A stretch of 18,314 nucleotides of DNA, taken from the NCBI GenBank assembly GCA_027483745.1, contig JAIXTZ010000264.1, forward strand, positions 1 to 18,314. The letters run 5' to 3'. The DNA comes from Lysobacteraceae bacterium. GTDB lineage: Bacteria; Pseudomonadota; Gammaproteobacteria; Xanthomonadales; Xanthomonadaceae. Position 1 is the first letter of the stretch, and each line of letters opens with the position of its first letter. This document shows, one piece after another, positions 9,628 through 18,314 of the stretch. Position numbers and translations under genes: made by a program. Below the pieces are notes generated by a model that had not been told where the DNA came from, did not search any database, and saw only the letters and a list, made by a program, of their open reading frames with translations.

Positions 9628-10692
9628 ATGCGCCCGATCCTCCGCCACAGCGTGCGGGGGTTGGTCGTTCTCGCCGCGCTGCTGATGGTCGTCGCGCTGT
9701 CGTCGCCCTGGTGGTTCAACGCCCGTCGCGTCGCCGATCTCGCGCTGGCGCAGGCCGATGAGGCGACCGGGCTCGACTGGTCCTACGACGGCGAGCCCGC
9801 GCTCCGCTGGCGTCCGCAACCGTGGCTCTCGCTGCCGAGCTTGCGCGTCCGGGATGCCACCGACCGAACTGTCCTGACCGCCGAACGCCTCGAGATCGCC
9901 GTTCCCTGGTCGACCCTCCGCGGTGACTCCATCCGCGTGGACGCCCTCCGCCTCGACGCACCCGATGTCGACCTCGAGGCCGCCATGGCGTGGTGGAACG
10001 CCCAGCCCGCGGGTGACGTCACCGATCTTCCCAGATTCGAGGGCCTGGTGGTCACCCGAGGACGACTGCACTGGAGCGGCGGCGCGCTGCAGGACCTCGA
10101 GCTCGCGCTGCCGCGCTTCGCCCTTGATGCGCCGATGGCCCTCGCGCTTCGCGGCCAACTCATCGACACGGCGGCGGATGACGTCGCGCCGGTCGCGCTC
10201 GCCCTGCAGCTGGACGCTCGGCCGATGGCGGCCCCGCTGCGACTCGAAGACCTGAGCCTCCAGCTTGAGGGCACGGGCCCAGTGCCGAGGGCAACCGCGC
10301 GCGGGCGACTGCAGTTCGTGCCGTGGACGCTCGACGCCAGCGGCGAGATCGCGGCGTGGCCCGACGCTTGGCCCGCGCTGCCAGCCCCGCTCTCCGCCAG
10401 CGCCTCGCCAGTGGCGTTCATTCTCGCGCAGCGCGGCGAATCCGCCATGGCCGCGAACACCCTGCTCACGCTGCAGCGCGACGCGCACCACGTCGAGATC
10501 GAAGGCACGCCGGAGGCGGTGGTGGCCTGGCGGGACGACGCCGGTGCCGCCGCCCTGCCGCCGCTGCGCGTGCGCGCCGTGCTGCCGGACGTGACGGTCG
10601 ACGGTGTCCAGCTGGAAGGCGTGACCGTCGAGCTGGACGAGGACGCCGCCGACCCATCCGACGCGGGCGGCATCGCCGAGCCCGCCCGATGA
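9628..10692 (+). CDS. AsmA-like membrane-anchored protein
   Basis: A 354-residue protein with one N-terminal membrane anchor (about residues 10-29) followed by WWFNARRVADLALAQADEATGLDWSYDGEPALRW as seen across residues 28-61, a layout like the start of AsmA-family proteins. The rest is a beta-rich periplasmic region with repeated short strands. AsmA proteins act in outer-membrane lipid transport or assembly; this one is shorter than typical AsmA, so only part of the architecture is kept. ATG 9628 was chosen because the membrane anchor starts shortly after it. An in-frame GTG at 9595 overlapping the ftsY stop (GTGA) is an alternative that adds 11 residues. The stop overlaps the mutY start (ATGA). 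Confidence 0.7.
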   Translation: MRPILRHSVRGLVVLAALLMVVALSSPWWFNARRVADLALAQADEATGLDWSYDGEPALRWRPQPWLSLPSLRVRDATDRTVLTAERLEIAVPWSTLRGDSIRVDALRLDAPDVDLEAAMAWWNAQPAGDVTDLPRFEGLVVTRGRLHWSGGALQDLELALPRFALDAPMALALRGQLIDTAADDVAPVALALQLDARPMAAPLRLEDLSLQLEGTGPVPRATARGRLQFVPWTLDASGEIAAWPDAWPALPAPLSASASPVAFILAQRGESAMAANTLLTLQRDAHHVEIEGTPEAVVAWRDDAGAAALPPLRVRAVLPDVTVDGVQLEGVTVELDEDAADPSDAGGIAEPAR

Positions 10693-11768
10693 CGAGCAAG
10701 AGTGCCAGCGCGCCGTTCGCCGACCGGCTGCTCGCCTGGTTCGACCGCCACGGCCGCCACGACCTGCCGTGGCAGCACCCGCGCACGCCATATCGCGTCT
10801 GGGTCAGCGAAGTGATGCTTCAGCAGACGCAGGTGCAGACCGTCATCGCCTATTTCGAACGCTTCGTCGCCCGCTTTCCCGACCTCCCGTCGCTGGCCCG
10901 CGCCGCGGAGGACGACGTGCTCGCGCTGTGGTCCGGGCTGGGGTATTACAGCCGAGCGCGCAACCTGCACCGGGCCGCGCAGGCCTGCGTCGCCCGCCAT
11001 GCGGGCGCGCTCCCGGAGGACATCGAGGCCCTGTCGGCCCTTCCAGGCATCGGCCGCAGCACCGCCGCAGCCATCCTTTCGCAGGCGCATGGCCAGCGCC
11101 ATGCGATCCTCGACGGCAACGTGAAGCGCGTCCTCGCCCGCCTCGTCGGCGAGACCGAGTGGCCTGGCAAGTCGGCGATCGAGCGGCGGCTTTGGATCGA
11201 GGCCGAAGCACGCGTTCCGCATGCGCGCCTGGCCGACTACACGCAAGCGCTGATGGATTTCGGCGCCACGCACTGCACGGCCAGGAAACCGCGCTGCACC
11301 GACTGCCCGATGCAAGGCGATTGCCGGGCTCACGCCGGCGGTCAGGTCGGACAAATTCCGGCCCGGAAGCCTGCCAAAGCAACGCCGACGCGCGCGGTTC
11401 GCCTGCTGGTGATCCGCGATCGCGACGGACGCGTGCTTCTGCAGCGCCGCACAGCGAAAGGCGTGTGGCAAGGGCTATGGAGCGTTCCCGAAGCCGTCGA
11501 TGAAGGCGCGGCGCAGGCGCTGCGCGAGCGTCTCTGCGCCGACGAGGGCGTGGCGCTGCCCGCCTTCCTGCACGCCTTCAGCCACTACCGCCTGCACGCC
11601 TCGCCCAGCCTGCATCGCGTCCGTGACGCCCACCCCTCCCCGTCATCGGGCTCGATCATCGGCCCCGCCGGGCACACGCCGGACGATCAGCGATGGGTCG
11701 CCCCCGCCGACTACGATGACCTGGGCCTGCCCCGCCCCATCCGCACCCTTCTGGAGTCCCTGCCATGA
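10689..11768 (+). CDS. mutY: Adenine DNA glycosylase
   Basis: A 359-residue base-excision repair enzyme that removes adenine mispaired with 8-oxoguanine. The catalytic Glu is E41 in [11 protein letters not shown]. The helix-hairpin-helix reads [12 protein letters not shown] (about 118-129), and the catalytic Asp is D142 in LDGNVKRV. The [4Fe-4S] cysteines are C196-x6-C203-x2-C206-x5-C212. A C-terminal NUDIX-like domain for 8-oxoG recognition follows (about 233-359), with [12 protein letters not shown] inside it. All key residues are present. The start overlaps the AsmA-like stop and the stop overlaps yggX (both ATGA), so the three genes are probably translated from one message. Confidence 0.97.
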   Translation: MTSKSASAPFADRLLAWFDRHGRHDLPWQHPRTPYRVWVSEVMLQQTQVQTVIAYFERFVARFPDLPSLARAAEDDVLALWSGLGYYSRARNLHRAAQACVARHAGALPEDIEALSALPGIGRSTAAAILSQAHGQRHAILDGNVKRVLARLVGETEWPGKSAIERRLWIEAEARVPHARLADYTQALMDFGATHCTARKPRCTDCPMQGDCRAHAGGQVGQIPARKPAKATPTRAVRLLVIRDRDGRVLLQRRTAKGVWQGLWSVPEAVDEGAAQALRERLCADEGVALPAFLHAFSHYRLHASPSLHRVRDAHPSPSSGSIIGPAGHTPDDQRWVAPADYDDLGLPRPIRTLLESLP

Positions 11769-12037
11769 GCCGTACCGTCCATTGCGCCAAGCATGGCGTC
11801 GACGCCCCCGCCCTCGCCTTCGCCCCCTGGCCGGGCGCGCTTGGCAAGCGCATCTTCGAGAGCATCGGGCAACCGGCGTGGCAAGAATGGCTGGCGCACC
11901 AGACCATGCTGATCAACGAGAACCGGCTTTCGCCGATGGACCCGAAGCACCGCGGGTTCCTCGAAACCGAGATGGAAAAGTTCCTGTTCGGCGGCGGCGC
12001 GGAGAAGCCCGCAGGCTACACCCCCCCCGCGCGCTGA
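11765..12037 (+). CDS. yggX: Fe(2+)-trafficking protein YggX
   Basis: A 90-residue cytoplasmic protein implicated in iron handling and protection of Fe-S clusters from oxidative damage. The N-terminus [10 protein letters not shown] carries the conserved Cys7; the family-typical stretches [19 protein letters not shown] and [18 protein letters not shown] follow. The gene overlaps the mutY stop by four bases (ATGA). The mutY-yggX pairing is common in gammaproteobacteria and makes sense because MutY carries an Fe-S cluster. Confidence 0.96.
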   Translation: MSRTVHCAKHGVDAPALAFAPWPGALGKRIFESIGQPAWQEWLAHQTMLINENRLSPMDPKHRGFLETEMEKFLFGGGAEKPAGYTPPAR

Positions 12038-12056
12038 AAGAACCTCCGAACGCGCC

Positions 12057-12503
12057 TCAGGCCTCGCGCTCCACGACCTCGACCGGCGCCTGCCGTGCCG
12101 CCTTCTCGCTCTCGCGAAGCGCCGCCACGTCAACGGGACGGATCGAGCGGATGCGGCAGCTGCCATCACGGGTCTGCACGCGATCGAAATCGGCGTGGAC
12201 GCGGTTCATGCTGGAGCTGACCCCAATCGACAGCGACCAGCGCAGCTCCGGGCAGGGTGCCTCGACCGTCAGCAGGTAGGCCCGTCGCGGGCCGGTCCAC
12301 ACGGCCACGGCTTGGTCGCCCAGTGGGGTGTAGCCGTCGATGCGGAAGAAACGGAAGCTGCCGACCGGCTCTCCCGCCGCGGACTCGTAGCGGGCGAGCG
12401 AGGCGGCCTCGCGCTCGTTCGCGGCCACCGAACCCAGGCTGGAACAACCCGCCATCGCCAGCGATGCCGCGGCGAGGACGACCATGCGGAACGTCGAGGT
12501 CAT
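12057..12503 (-). CDS. DUF6491-like lipoprotein
   Basis: A 148-residue predicted lipoprotein. The signal peptide ends in the lipobox AMAGC, with the lipidated Cys at about residue 20. The mature domain contains GEPVGSFRFFRIDGYTPLG and DQAVAVWTGPRRAYLLTV, then APCPELRW and DGSCRIRSI with two cysteines that could pair. This pattern fits what I recall of DUF6491, a family of unknown function in Xanthomonadales and relatives. ATG 12503 is supported by AAGGAG a short distance upstream. It converges on yggX with a gap of 19 bases and no obvious terminator between them. A possible extended -10 (TGTAGTGT on the minus strand, around 12546-12553) could be its promoter. Confidence 0.78.
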   Translation of the reverse strand: MTSTFRMVVLAAASLAMAGCSSLGSVAANEREAASLARYESAAGEPVGSFRFFRIDGYTPLGDQAVAVWTGPRRAYLLTVEAPCPELRWSLSIGVSSSMNRVHADFDRVQTRDGSCRIRSIRPVDVAALRESEKAARQAPVEVVEREA

Positions 12504-12622
12504 GCACCGCTCCTTGTTCGAAAGCCCGGGGAAAGGGGCCATGGAACACTACACCCGCTGCGTGCGCACCACGCCGCTCCGCACCCGCCGGTGTTGGCGT
12601 CGATTCAGATCGCGATTCACCC

Positions 12623-12651
12623 TTGCCAGCGTCATACGCGGCTGCTAAAGT
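12623..12651 (+). promoter_or_regulatory. Sigma70-like promoter of tRNA-Phe
   Basis: TTGCCA (12623-12628) and TAAAGT (12646-12651) are separated by exactly 17 bases, and the tRNA begins 22 bases after the -10 element. Both hexamers are good sigma70 matches in an otherwise GC-rich context. Transcription would start near 12658. Assigned by eye. Confidence 0.65.
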
Positions 12652-12673
12652 TTTGGCTTCGCTTCGGCGGAAC

Positions 12674-12749
12674 GGCTAGGTAGCTCAGTTGGTAGAGCAG
12701 GGGATTGAAAATCCCCGTGTCGGGGGTTCGATTCCCTCCCTGGCCACCA
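12674..12749 (+). tRNA. tRNA-Phe (GAA)
   Basis: A complete 76-base tRNA. The acceptor stem pairs GGCTAGG (12674-12680) with CCTGGCC, with one T-G wobble, and a genomically encoded ACCA end closes at 12749. The D-arm TAGCTCAGTTGGTAGAGCA and the T-loop GGTTCGATTCC are canonical. The anticodon stem pairs GGGGA with TCCCC around the loop TTGAAAA, giving anticodon GAA (12707-12709). It appears to be transcribed alone, with its own promoter and a hairpin just downstream. Confidence 0.97.
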
Positions 12750-12754
12750 TTCCA

Positions 12755-12780
12755 GAACCCCGCCCCCCGTGGCGGGGTTC
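12755..12780 (+). terminator. Hairpin terminator after tRNA-Phe
   Basis: GAACCCCGCC (12755-12764) pairs perfectly with GGCGGGGTTC (12771-12780) around a 6-base loop, starting five bases after the tRNA end. The following bases GTCGTTTCGG form only a weak T tract. It probably ends the tRNA transcript, perhaps inefficiently. Confidence 0.6.
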
Positions 12781-12891
12781 GTCGTTTCGGCCCCCCGGCG
12801 ATCCGTGCACGTCAACCCGCTCCGCCTCGGCGCGTTATCGCCCCTTGAGCCACCGGATACGTTGGGTCAGGGATCCTCGGGTTAACCAGCG

Positions 12892-12919
12892 GAATAGTGT
12901 GACTCGCGTCATGCTATTC
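12892..12919. promoter_or_regulatory. 28-bp palindrome, candidate CRP/Clp-type operator
   Basis: GAATAG and CTATTC flank inner arms TGAC and GTCA around TCGC, giving a 12-bp imperfect palindrome with two T-G wobble positions. It contains TGTGA-N6-TCATG, close to the CRP/Clp consensus TGTGA-N6-TCACA with the right half degenerate. It lies 92 bases upstream of the DUF1800 gene start, with TTGACG (12936-12941) as a possible -35 between them but no clear -10. The symmetry is seen in the sequence; the regulator is inferred. Confidence 0.4.
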
Positions 12920-13011
12920 GCCGCCGACAACCGAATTGACGTTGTTTCACATCCTGACTTGATCGTAGCCTGCGGCGGCGCAACACCCTTGCCCTGCCCC
13001 GAGGCTGCCCG

Positions 13012-15228
13012 ATGGCGTTCCCCTTGATCCGAATTGGCCTCGCGCTCGCAGGCGCCGCTTGGGCCGCATCCCCTGCGCAAGCGCAGAGCACGTTCACCAG
13101 CACCGCGGTGGTTGAACACAGCGGCCTGTGCCTCGAGGTGCCGGGCGCTTCGACGGGCACGACCGTGCAACTGGTGCAGAACACGTGCAACGGCAGGGCG
13201 GAGCAGAACTTCCGGTTCGAGGTCGTGAACGCCTCGCAACAGGTGTTCAGCATCCGCGCAAGCCACAGCAACCTCTGCCTCGCCGTCAGCGGCACCACGC
13301 CCACCGACGGGCTGGCACTGGTGCAAACGGGCTGCGTCGGCGGCGACACCACCCAGCAGTTCAGACTCGAGAAGCTCGCCGCCTCCGGACAGCGGTTCCG
13401 GATCCGCAATGCCTCCTCGAGCCGATGCATCGACGTTGCGAATTCCGATTCGCGCGTCAATCGCCCCGTGCACACCTGGACCTGCCAGGCCCTGACATCC
13501 GGGCGCAACCAGAACTGGACGCTCGGGGGGGCCGCGACCGCCGGGTTCGGTGCAGGCGCAGCACCGACGATGGCCCAAGCCGATGCCGCGCGCCTGCTGA
13601 TGCAGGCAACCTTTGGACCGACCGAGACCGAGATCAACCGGGTCGTGTCGCTCGGCGCCGATGCTTGGATCACGGACCAATTCAACCGGCCGGCGTCCAG
13701 CCATTTGGCGATCCACCAGTCCATCCACAGCGAGCTCAGCCCCCATCTCGGCGCCAATGCCGACGATCTCGCCTGCAAGTTCAGCTATGCCTGCCAGCTG
13801 AGCCGGCACGACACGTGGTGGCAGATCGGCGTCAATGGCCAGGATCAGCTGCGCCAGCGCGTGGCCTTCGCGCTCAGCCAATTCTTCGTGATCTCCGAAG
13901 TCAGCGACAACGTCGGCTACTCCCAGCAGGCGATCAGCGACTACTACGACACGTTGGCGGTCCACGGGCTCGGCAACTACCGCACCCTGCTCGAGGAGGT
14001 CACCCTCCACCCGCTGATGGGCCGCTATCTCGGCATGCTGCAGAACGAGAAGGCCGATCCGCGAACCAATACGGAACCCGACGAGAACTTCGCCCGTGAG
14101 GTCATGCAGCTGTTCTCGATCGGCCTCGTCGAACTCAACATCGACGGGACGCCGCGGCTCGACGCCAACGGCCAGACCATCCCGACTTACGACAACACGC
14201 GGATCACGAACCTCGCCCGCGCGCTCACCGGCTGGAACTTCAGCAACGCCGCGCGCTGGTGGGACTGGGAGGACGACGTCAAGATCCCGGGCCTGATCAG
14301 CAACATGACCCCGTGGACGACCGCCCAAGGCGAGATCTACCACGACACCGGCGCCAAGACCCTCCTCAATGGCGCCGTCCTGCCCGCGGGCGGCACGGCG
14401 CGCGCCGACTTGAGGGCGGCGCTCGACAACCTGGCCAACCACCCCAACGTCGGGCCCTTCCTCGCGCGCCACCTGATCCAGCGCCTGGTCACGAGCAACC
14501 CGTCACCGGCCTACATCCGGCGCGTGGCCGAGCGCTTCAACAACAACGGCAGCGGCGTCCGCGGCGACATGCGGGCTGTCGTCCGTGCGGTGCTGATGGA
14601 CCCCGAGGCCCGCGACGCCTCGCAGGCGCAGCAGTACGGCTACGGCAAGGTGAAGGAGCCGATGCTGCGCTTCTCCGCCGTGCTGCGCGCGTTCGACGCG
14701 CAGGGACAGGCGGTCGCGACCGCCGGCGGCGCGACGACGCGCGGGCTGCTCCGCAACCGGGGTATCGGCGTCGACATGGCGCAGTCGGTCATGGGTTCGC
14801 CCTCGGTGTTCAACTTCTACCGTCCGAACTACATGCCGACCGGCGATCTCCGCCAACGCGGCCTGGTCGCCCCGGAGCTGCAGATCCTCAACGAGGCGGT
14901 GGCCGTCAGCACGCTGAACCACCTCCATGGACGGCTGTGGCAGACCGACAGCGCCGACACGGCCATTCCAACAACCACCAGCGATCCGCGCTTCTACTGG
15001 ACGCGCTACAGGTTCAACCTGGCGGCGGAGAAAGGGCTGGCGGCAGCGCCGGAGAAACTCGTCGACCGCATGAACCTCCTGCTGATGGGCGGCCGGATGC
15101 CCGCCGACATGCGCAGCATCCTGATCGCCTCGACGTATGCCACCCCGATGAACGACGGCGGCGGTGACCGCGTGGAAGACCTGATCTTCCTGATCGCTTC
15201 GTCCTCCCAGTTCGCCGCGCAGAGGTAA
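13012..15228 (+). CDS. Secreted ricin-lectin/DUF1800 fusion protein
   Basis: A 738-residue exported protein. The Sec signal peptide ends near PAQAQ (about residue 25). Residues about 27-172 form a ricin-type beta-trefoil: three repeats, each with a cysteine pair 19 apart (C40-C59, C89-C108, C139-C158) and a closing Q-x-aromatic motif (QNF, QQF, QNW). From about 185 onward it matches DUF1800, starting with LLMQATFGPTETEI and continuing with QRVAFALSQFFVIS, DENFAREVMQLFSIG and ALTGWNFS. DUF1800 has no established activity. The lectin domain suggests carbohydrate binding outside the cytoplasm. ATG 13012 follows GAGG (13001-13004). The DUF1501 gene starts three bases after the stop, so they form an operon. 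Confidence 0.9.
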   Translation: MAFPLIRIGLALAGAAWAASPAQAQSTFTSTAVVEHSGLCLEVPGASTGTTVQLVQNTCNGRAEQNFRFEVVNASQQVFSIRASHSNLCLAVSGTTPTDGLALVQTGCVGGDTTQQFRLEKLAASGQRFRIRNASSSRCIDVANSDSRVNRPVHTWTCQALTSGRNQNWTLGGAATAGFGAGAAPTMAQADAARLLMQATFGPTETEINRVVSLGADAWITDQFNRPASSHLAIHQSIHSELSPHLGANADDLACKFSYACQLSRHDTWWQIGVNGQDQLRQRVAFALSQFFVISEVSDNVGYSQQAISDYYDTLAVHGLGNYRTLLEEVTLHPLMGRYLGMLQNEKADPRTNTEPDENFAREVMQLFSIGLVELNIDGTPRLDANGQTIPTYDNTRITNLARALTGWNFSNAARWWDWEDDVKIPGLISNMTPWTTAQGEIYHDTGAKTLLNGAVLPAGGTARADLRAALDNLANHPNVGPFLARHLIQRLVTSNPSPAYIRRVAERFNNNGSGVRGDMRAVVRAVLMDPEARDASQAQQYGYGKVKEPMLRFSAVLRAFDAQGQAVATAGGATTRGLLRNRGIGVDMAQSVMGSPSVFNFYRPNYMPTGDLRQRGLVAPELQILNEAVAVSTLNHLHGRLWQTDSADTAIPTTTSDPRFYWTRYRFNLAAEKGLAAAPEKLVDRMNLLLMGGRMPADMRSILIASTYATPMNDGGGDRVEDLIFLIASSSQFAAQR

Positions 15229-15231
15229 TCC

Positions 15232-16689
15232 ATGGACCGCATCGACAAGGCGAACAACCGTCGCCGCTTTCTGGTGGGCGCCAGCCGCATCGCGCTGGGC
15301 AGCGCCGCCGCCATGGCGACCATGGGCCAGCTGCAGATGGTGCATGCCGCGACGCGCAGCAGCGACAAGTACAAGGCCCTGGTCTGCGTCTACCTGTTCG
15401 GCGGCAACGACAGCTTCAACATGGTGGTCCCGCGCAGCAGCGCGGCGTACACCACGTACAGCGCGGCCAGGCCGGCGTTGGCGGTGCCGCAAGCGAACCT
15501 GCTCCCCATCACGCCCGGCGCCGGCGCCGGCGGCGTCGACTGGGGCCTCCACCCGTCGATGCCGGAACTCCGCGCCCTCTTCGAAAGCGGTCGTGCGGGC
15601 CTGGTCGGCAACATGGGCCCGCTGGTGACGCCGACCACCAAGGCGGACTATCAGAACCGCCGCGTGCCGCTGCCGCCGGAGCTGTTCTCGCACGTCGACC
15701 AGCAGGCCTACTCAATGTCGATGGGCAGCGAGACGGCAGCGAAAGCCGGCTGGGGCGGCCGCCTTGCCGACCGCCTCCAGTCGGCAGGCTTCGGCTCCAC
15801 GATCGGGCTGCCCATCGGGCTGACGATGTCCGGCGCCAACGCCTGGCTCGCCGGCTCGGAGACGGGCATGTACACGCTCGGAAGCTCCGGCCCAGCGCGC
15901 ATCGACAGCAGCCTGCGAACCGCGACGGATGCCCGCAACGTCGCCCGACGCACCGCCTTCAACCAGCTCCTCGACGCCGCCCAACGCGACGGCTCGGCCT
16001 TCGTCCGGGAGCACGGACGGATGAACCGCCGTGCCATCGACTTCAGCGAGTCGGTGTTCAACGCCATCAACAGCGTGCCGGCCTTGGCCACGGTGTTTCC
16101 GACCGGCCGTTTCGGTGACACGCTGCGCACCGTCGCCCGCACCATCGCCGCGCGCGGCGCTCTCGGCCAGCGCCGCCAGATCTTCTTCGTCGGGATCGGG
16201 GGCTGGGACACGCACGACGGCCAACCAACAGCGCACCCCGCCCTGCTCGCCCAGGTCAGCCAAGGCTTGGCGGCGTTCTACAACGCCACGGTGGAGCTGG
16301 GCATCGCCAAGGACGTCACGACGTTCACGATGAGCGACTTCGGCCGCACCCTCAACAACAACGGCGACGGCACCGACCACGGCTGGGGCGGCCACAGCTG
16401 GATCCTTGGCGGCGACGTCGTGGGTCGGCGCATCTACGGCACCATGCCCGACTATGCCCTGGGGTCGTCGCAGGACGTCGGCCGCGGACGGATGATCCCA
16501 ACCACCCCGGTCGAACAGGTCGGCAGCACGATGGCCCGATGGTTCGGGCTCGAGCTCTCGGATGTGAACGAGATCTTCCCCAACGTCCGCAACTTCGGCC
16601 GTGGCGGCGATTACCTGCCGATGCTCGCCAGCACCAACGCCGTGCTCAACGACGTGAACTTCACGCGCAGCCGCGGCGGCAAGGGTTGA
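15232..16689 (+). CDS. Tat-exported DUF1501 protein
   Basis: A 485-residue protein of the DUF1501 family, related to the alkaline phosphatase/sulfatase superfamily but without a known substrate. The N-terminus has a twin-arginine signal (NNRRRFLVGASRIALGSAA, about residues 8-26) and a likely cleavage site near VHAA (about 37-40). Family motifs are VYLFGGNDSFNMVVP (about 53-67), GGWDTHDGQ, and TMSDFGRTLNNNGDGTDHG followed by WGGHSW. The Asp and His in these motifs are likely metal ligands, by analogy with the superfamily. AGAGG seven bases before ATG 15232 overlaps the end of the DUF1800 gene. Tat export implies a folded, probably metal-loaded protein. It almost certainly works with the DUF1800 partner. 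Confidence 0.92.
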   Translation: MDRIDKANNRRRFLVGASRIALGSAAAMATMGQLQMVHAATRSSDKYKALVCVYLFGGNDSFNMVVPRSSAAYTTYSAARPALAVPQANLLPITPGAGAGGVDWGLHPSMPELRALFESGRAGLVGNMGPLVTPTTKADYQNRRVPLPPELFSHVDQQAYSMSMGSETAAKAGWGGRLADRLQSAGFGSTIGLPIGLTMSGANAWLAGSETGMYTLGSSGPARIDSSLRTATDARNVARRTAFNQLLDAAQRDGSAFVREHGRMNRRAIDFSESVFNAINSVPALATVFPTGRFGDTLRTVARTIAARGALGQRRQIFFVGIGGWDTHDGQPTAHPALLAQVSQGLAAFYNATVELGIAKDVTTFTMSDFGRTLNNNGDGTDHGWGGHSWILGGDVVGRRIYGTMPDYALGSSQDVGRGRMIPTTPVEQVGSTMARWFGLELSDVNEIFPNVRNFGRGGDYLPMLASTNAVLNDVNFTRSRGGKG

Positions 16690-16694
16690 TGCCG

Positions 16695-16711
16695 GGCCGA
16701 CATCGTCGGCC
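16695..16711 (+). terminator. Short hairpin after the DUF1501 gene
   Basis: GGCCGAC (16695-16701) pairs perfectly with GTCGGCC (16705-16711) around ATC, five bases after the DUF1501 stop. There is no T tract, so it may be a weak terminator or an RNA-stabilising 3' hairpin. A TATGCT at 16723-16728 just beyond it could be a -10 element for the next gene. Confidence 0.35.
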
Positions 16712-16758
16712 ATACGCACTGGTATGCTCCGACGGAATCGTTTCGCCCGGAGTCGCCT

Positions 16759-17214
16759 GTGTTTCGAGTCCTCCTGCTGGCCCTGATCGCCTCGGTGCTG
16801 GCCGCCTGCGCCAGCGGCCCGGTGAAACGCGTGTTTCCTCCGGAGGTCCGCGTGCAGGAGATCCGCCTGCAGGAGGACCGCGCCGATGTGCTGCTTCGCG
16901 TCCAGAGCTTCAGCACGGTGCCCAGCGAAGTGCAGGCCTATTCGCTGACCCTTGAGTTCGCTGGCGCCGCGGTCTCGAAACTCGAAGGCACGATCGCGAC
17001 CACGGTGCTGCCGCAGGCAGCGGAAATCATCGCCATGGAAACCACGCTCGACGCCGCAGGGATCGAGCGGGCGCGATCGGCCCTTGCCAACGGCACCGCG
17101 CTCCGCTATCGCCTGCACGGCACCATCACCGTCGAGCCCACGGGCCGCGCCTATCCCATCGACTACAGCAGCGCGCTCAGCCGGGCTCCCGGCCTCGACG
17201 GCGTGTTGCGCTGA
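16759..17214 (+). CDS. LEA14-like (LEA type 2) lipoprotein
   Basis: A 151-residue predicted lipoprotein. The signal peptide ends in the lipobox VLAAC with the lipidated Cys at about residue 17. The mature part reads as a single beta-sandwich-like domain: PPEVRVQEIRLQEDRADVLLRV, then YSLTLEFAGAAVSKLEGTI and LRYRLHGTITVEP, the pattern of LEA type 2/WHy domain proteins found as small lipoproteins in gammaproteobacteria. Function is unknown. The start is GTG 16759, supported by CGGAG six bases upstream (ending 16752). It is separated from the DUF1501 gene by 69 bases containing a hairpin, so it is probably a separate unit. Confidence 0.72.
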   Translation: MFRVLLLALIASVLAACASGPVKRVFPPEVRVQEIRLQEDRADVLLRVQSFSTVPSEVQAYSLTLEFAGAAVSKLEGTIATTVLPQAAEIIAMETTLDAAGIERARSALANGTALRYRLHGTITVEPTGRAYPIDYSSALSRAPGLDGVLR

Positions 17215-17298
17215 GCGCGCCACGCCGAGCCGCATCGCGCTGCACGTTCGCCGAACGCTTCATCCCTACTCTCCTTTCCGCCGACCGACCCCTTTCGA

Positions 17299-18314
<1,016 letters not shown>

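Noticed and set aside
8881..10791. 636-codon minus-strand open frame opposite ftsY and the AsmA-like gene
   Set aside because: It crosses the boundary of two well-supported genes on the other strand and has low-complexity Arg/Gly/Ser composition.
12674..13011. tRNA-Phe as an integration site for a genomic island carrying the DUF1800/DUF1501 genes
   Set aside because: No integrase, no second copy of the tRNA 3' end and no change in base composition were noticed in the window.
12835..14472. 545-codon minus-strand open frame opposite the DUF1800 gene
   Set aside because: The opposite strand has a signal peptide, an intact beta-trefoil and DUF1800 motifs; this frame shows none.
15712..17235. 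507-codon minus-strand open frame opposite the DUF1501 and LEA14-like genes
   Set aside because: It spans two real genes and the intergenic hairpin on the other strand and has no recognisable domain.

Overview
The window is GC-rich, densely coded proteobacterial chromosome. It is most consistent with a gammaproteobacterium of the Xanthomonadales/Lysobacterales type. This rests on gene content and order: coaD next to a YfhL-type ferredoxin, rsmD divergent from ftsY, an AsmA-like gene followed by mutY and yggX, and a DUF6491-like lipoprotein. The assignment is inferred from memory of such genomes, not from a search. No insertion sequence, prophage gene, CRISPR array or rRNA was seen.

Left part (1-8429, all minus strand). 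Reading in the direction of transcription, the genes are rsmD, coaD, an unrecognised lipoprotein, a YfhL-type ferredoxin, a gamma-glutamyltransferase (ggt), an MBL-fold hydrolase, a small exported DUF4920-like protein, a Tat-exported DUF839/PhoX-like protein, a MAPEG membrane protein and an NhaC-type Na+/H+ antiporter cut by the window edge. Spacing is tight. Stop and start codons overlap at ferredoxin/ggt (TGATG), ggt/MBL (GTGA) and DUF839/MAPEG (TGATG), so most of this is probably one or a few polycistronic units. The exception is the roughly 210-nt leader in front of the antiporter. It can fold into two upstream hairpin domains, then an antiterminator, then a mutually exclusive 13-bp terminator hairpin with a T6 tract ending just before the ribosome binding site. 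This looks like a riboswitch or attenuator and is the strongest non-coding signal in the window.

Middle part (8498-12749). ftsY, an AsmA-like gene, mutY and yggX run on the plus strand as a compact operon; the AsmA-like/mutY and mutY/yggX junctions are ATGA overlaps. A convergent DUF6491-like lipoprotein follows. Next is a complete tRNA-Phe(GAA) gene with its own sigma70-like promoter and a downstream hairpin.

Right part (12750-18314, plus strand). After a 262-bp intergenic region holding a 28-bp CRP/Clp-like palindrome, there is a two-gene operon of uncharacterised exported proteins. The first is a ricin-type beta-trefoil lectin fused to DUF1800. Three bases later comes a Tat-signal DUF1501 protein of the alkaline phosphatase/sulfatase-like type. 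Then come a small LEA14-like lipoprotein and the first 338 codons of a long-form acyl-CoA dehydrogenase. DUF1800/DUF1501 pairs are widespread and have no established function, so this lectin-fused version is the best candidate for an undescribed protein system here.

Several long open frames opposite the real genes, some over 500 codons, are by-products of GC-rich codon usage and were left out.
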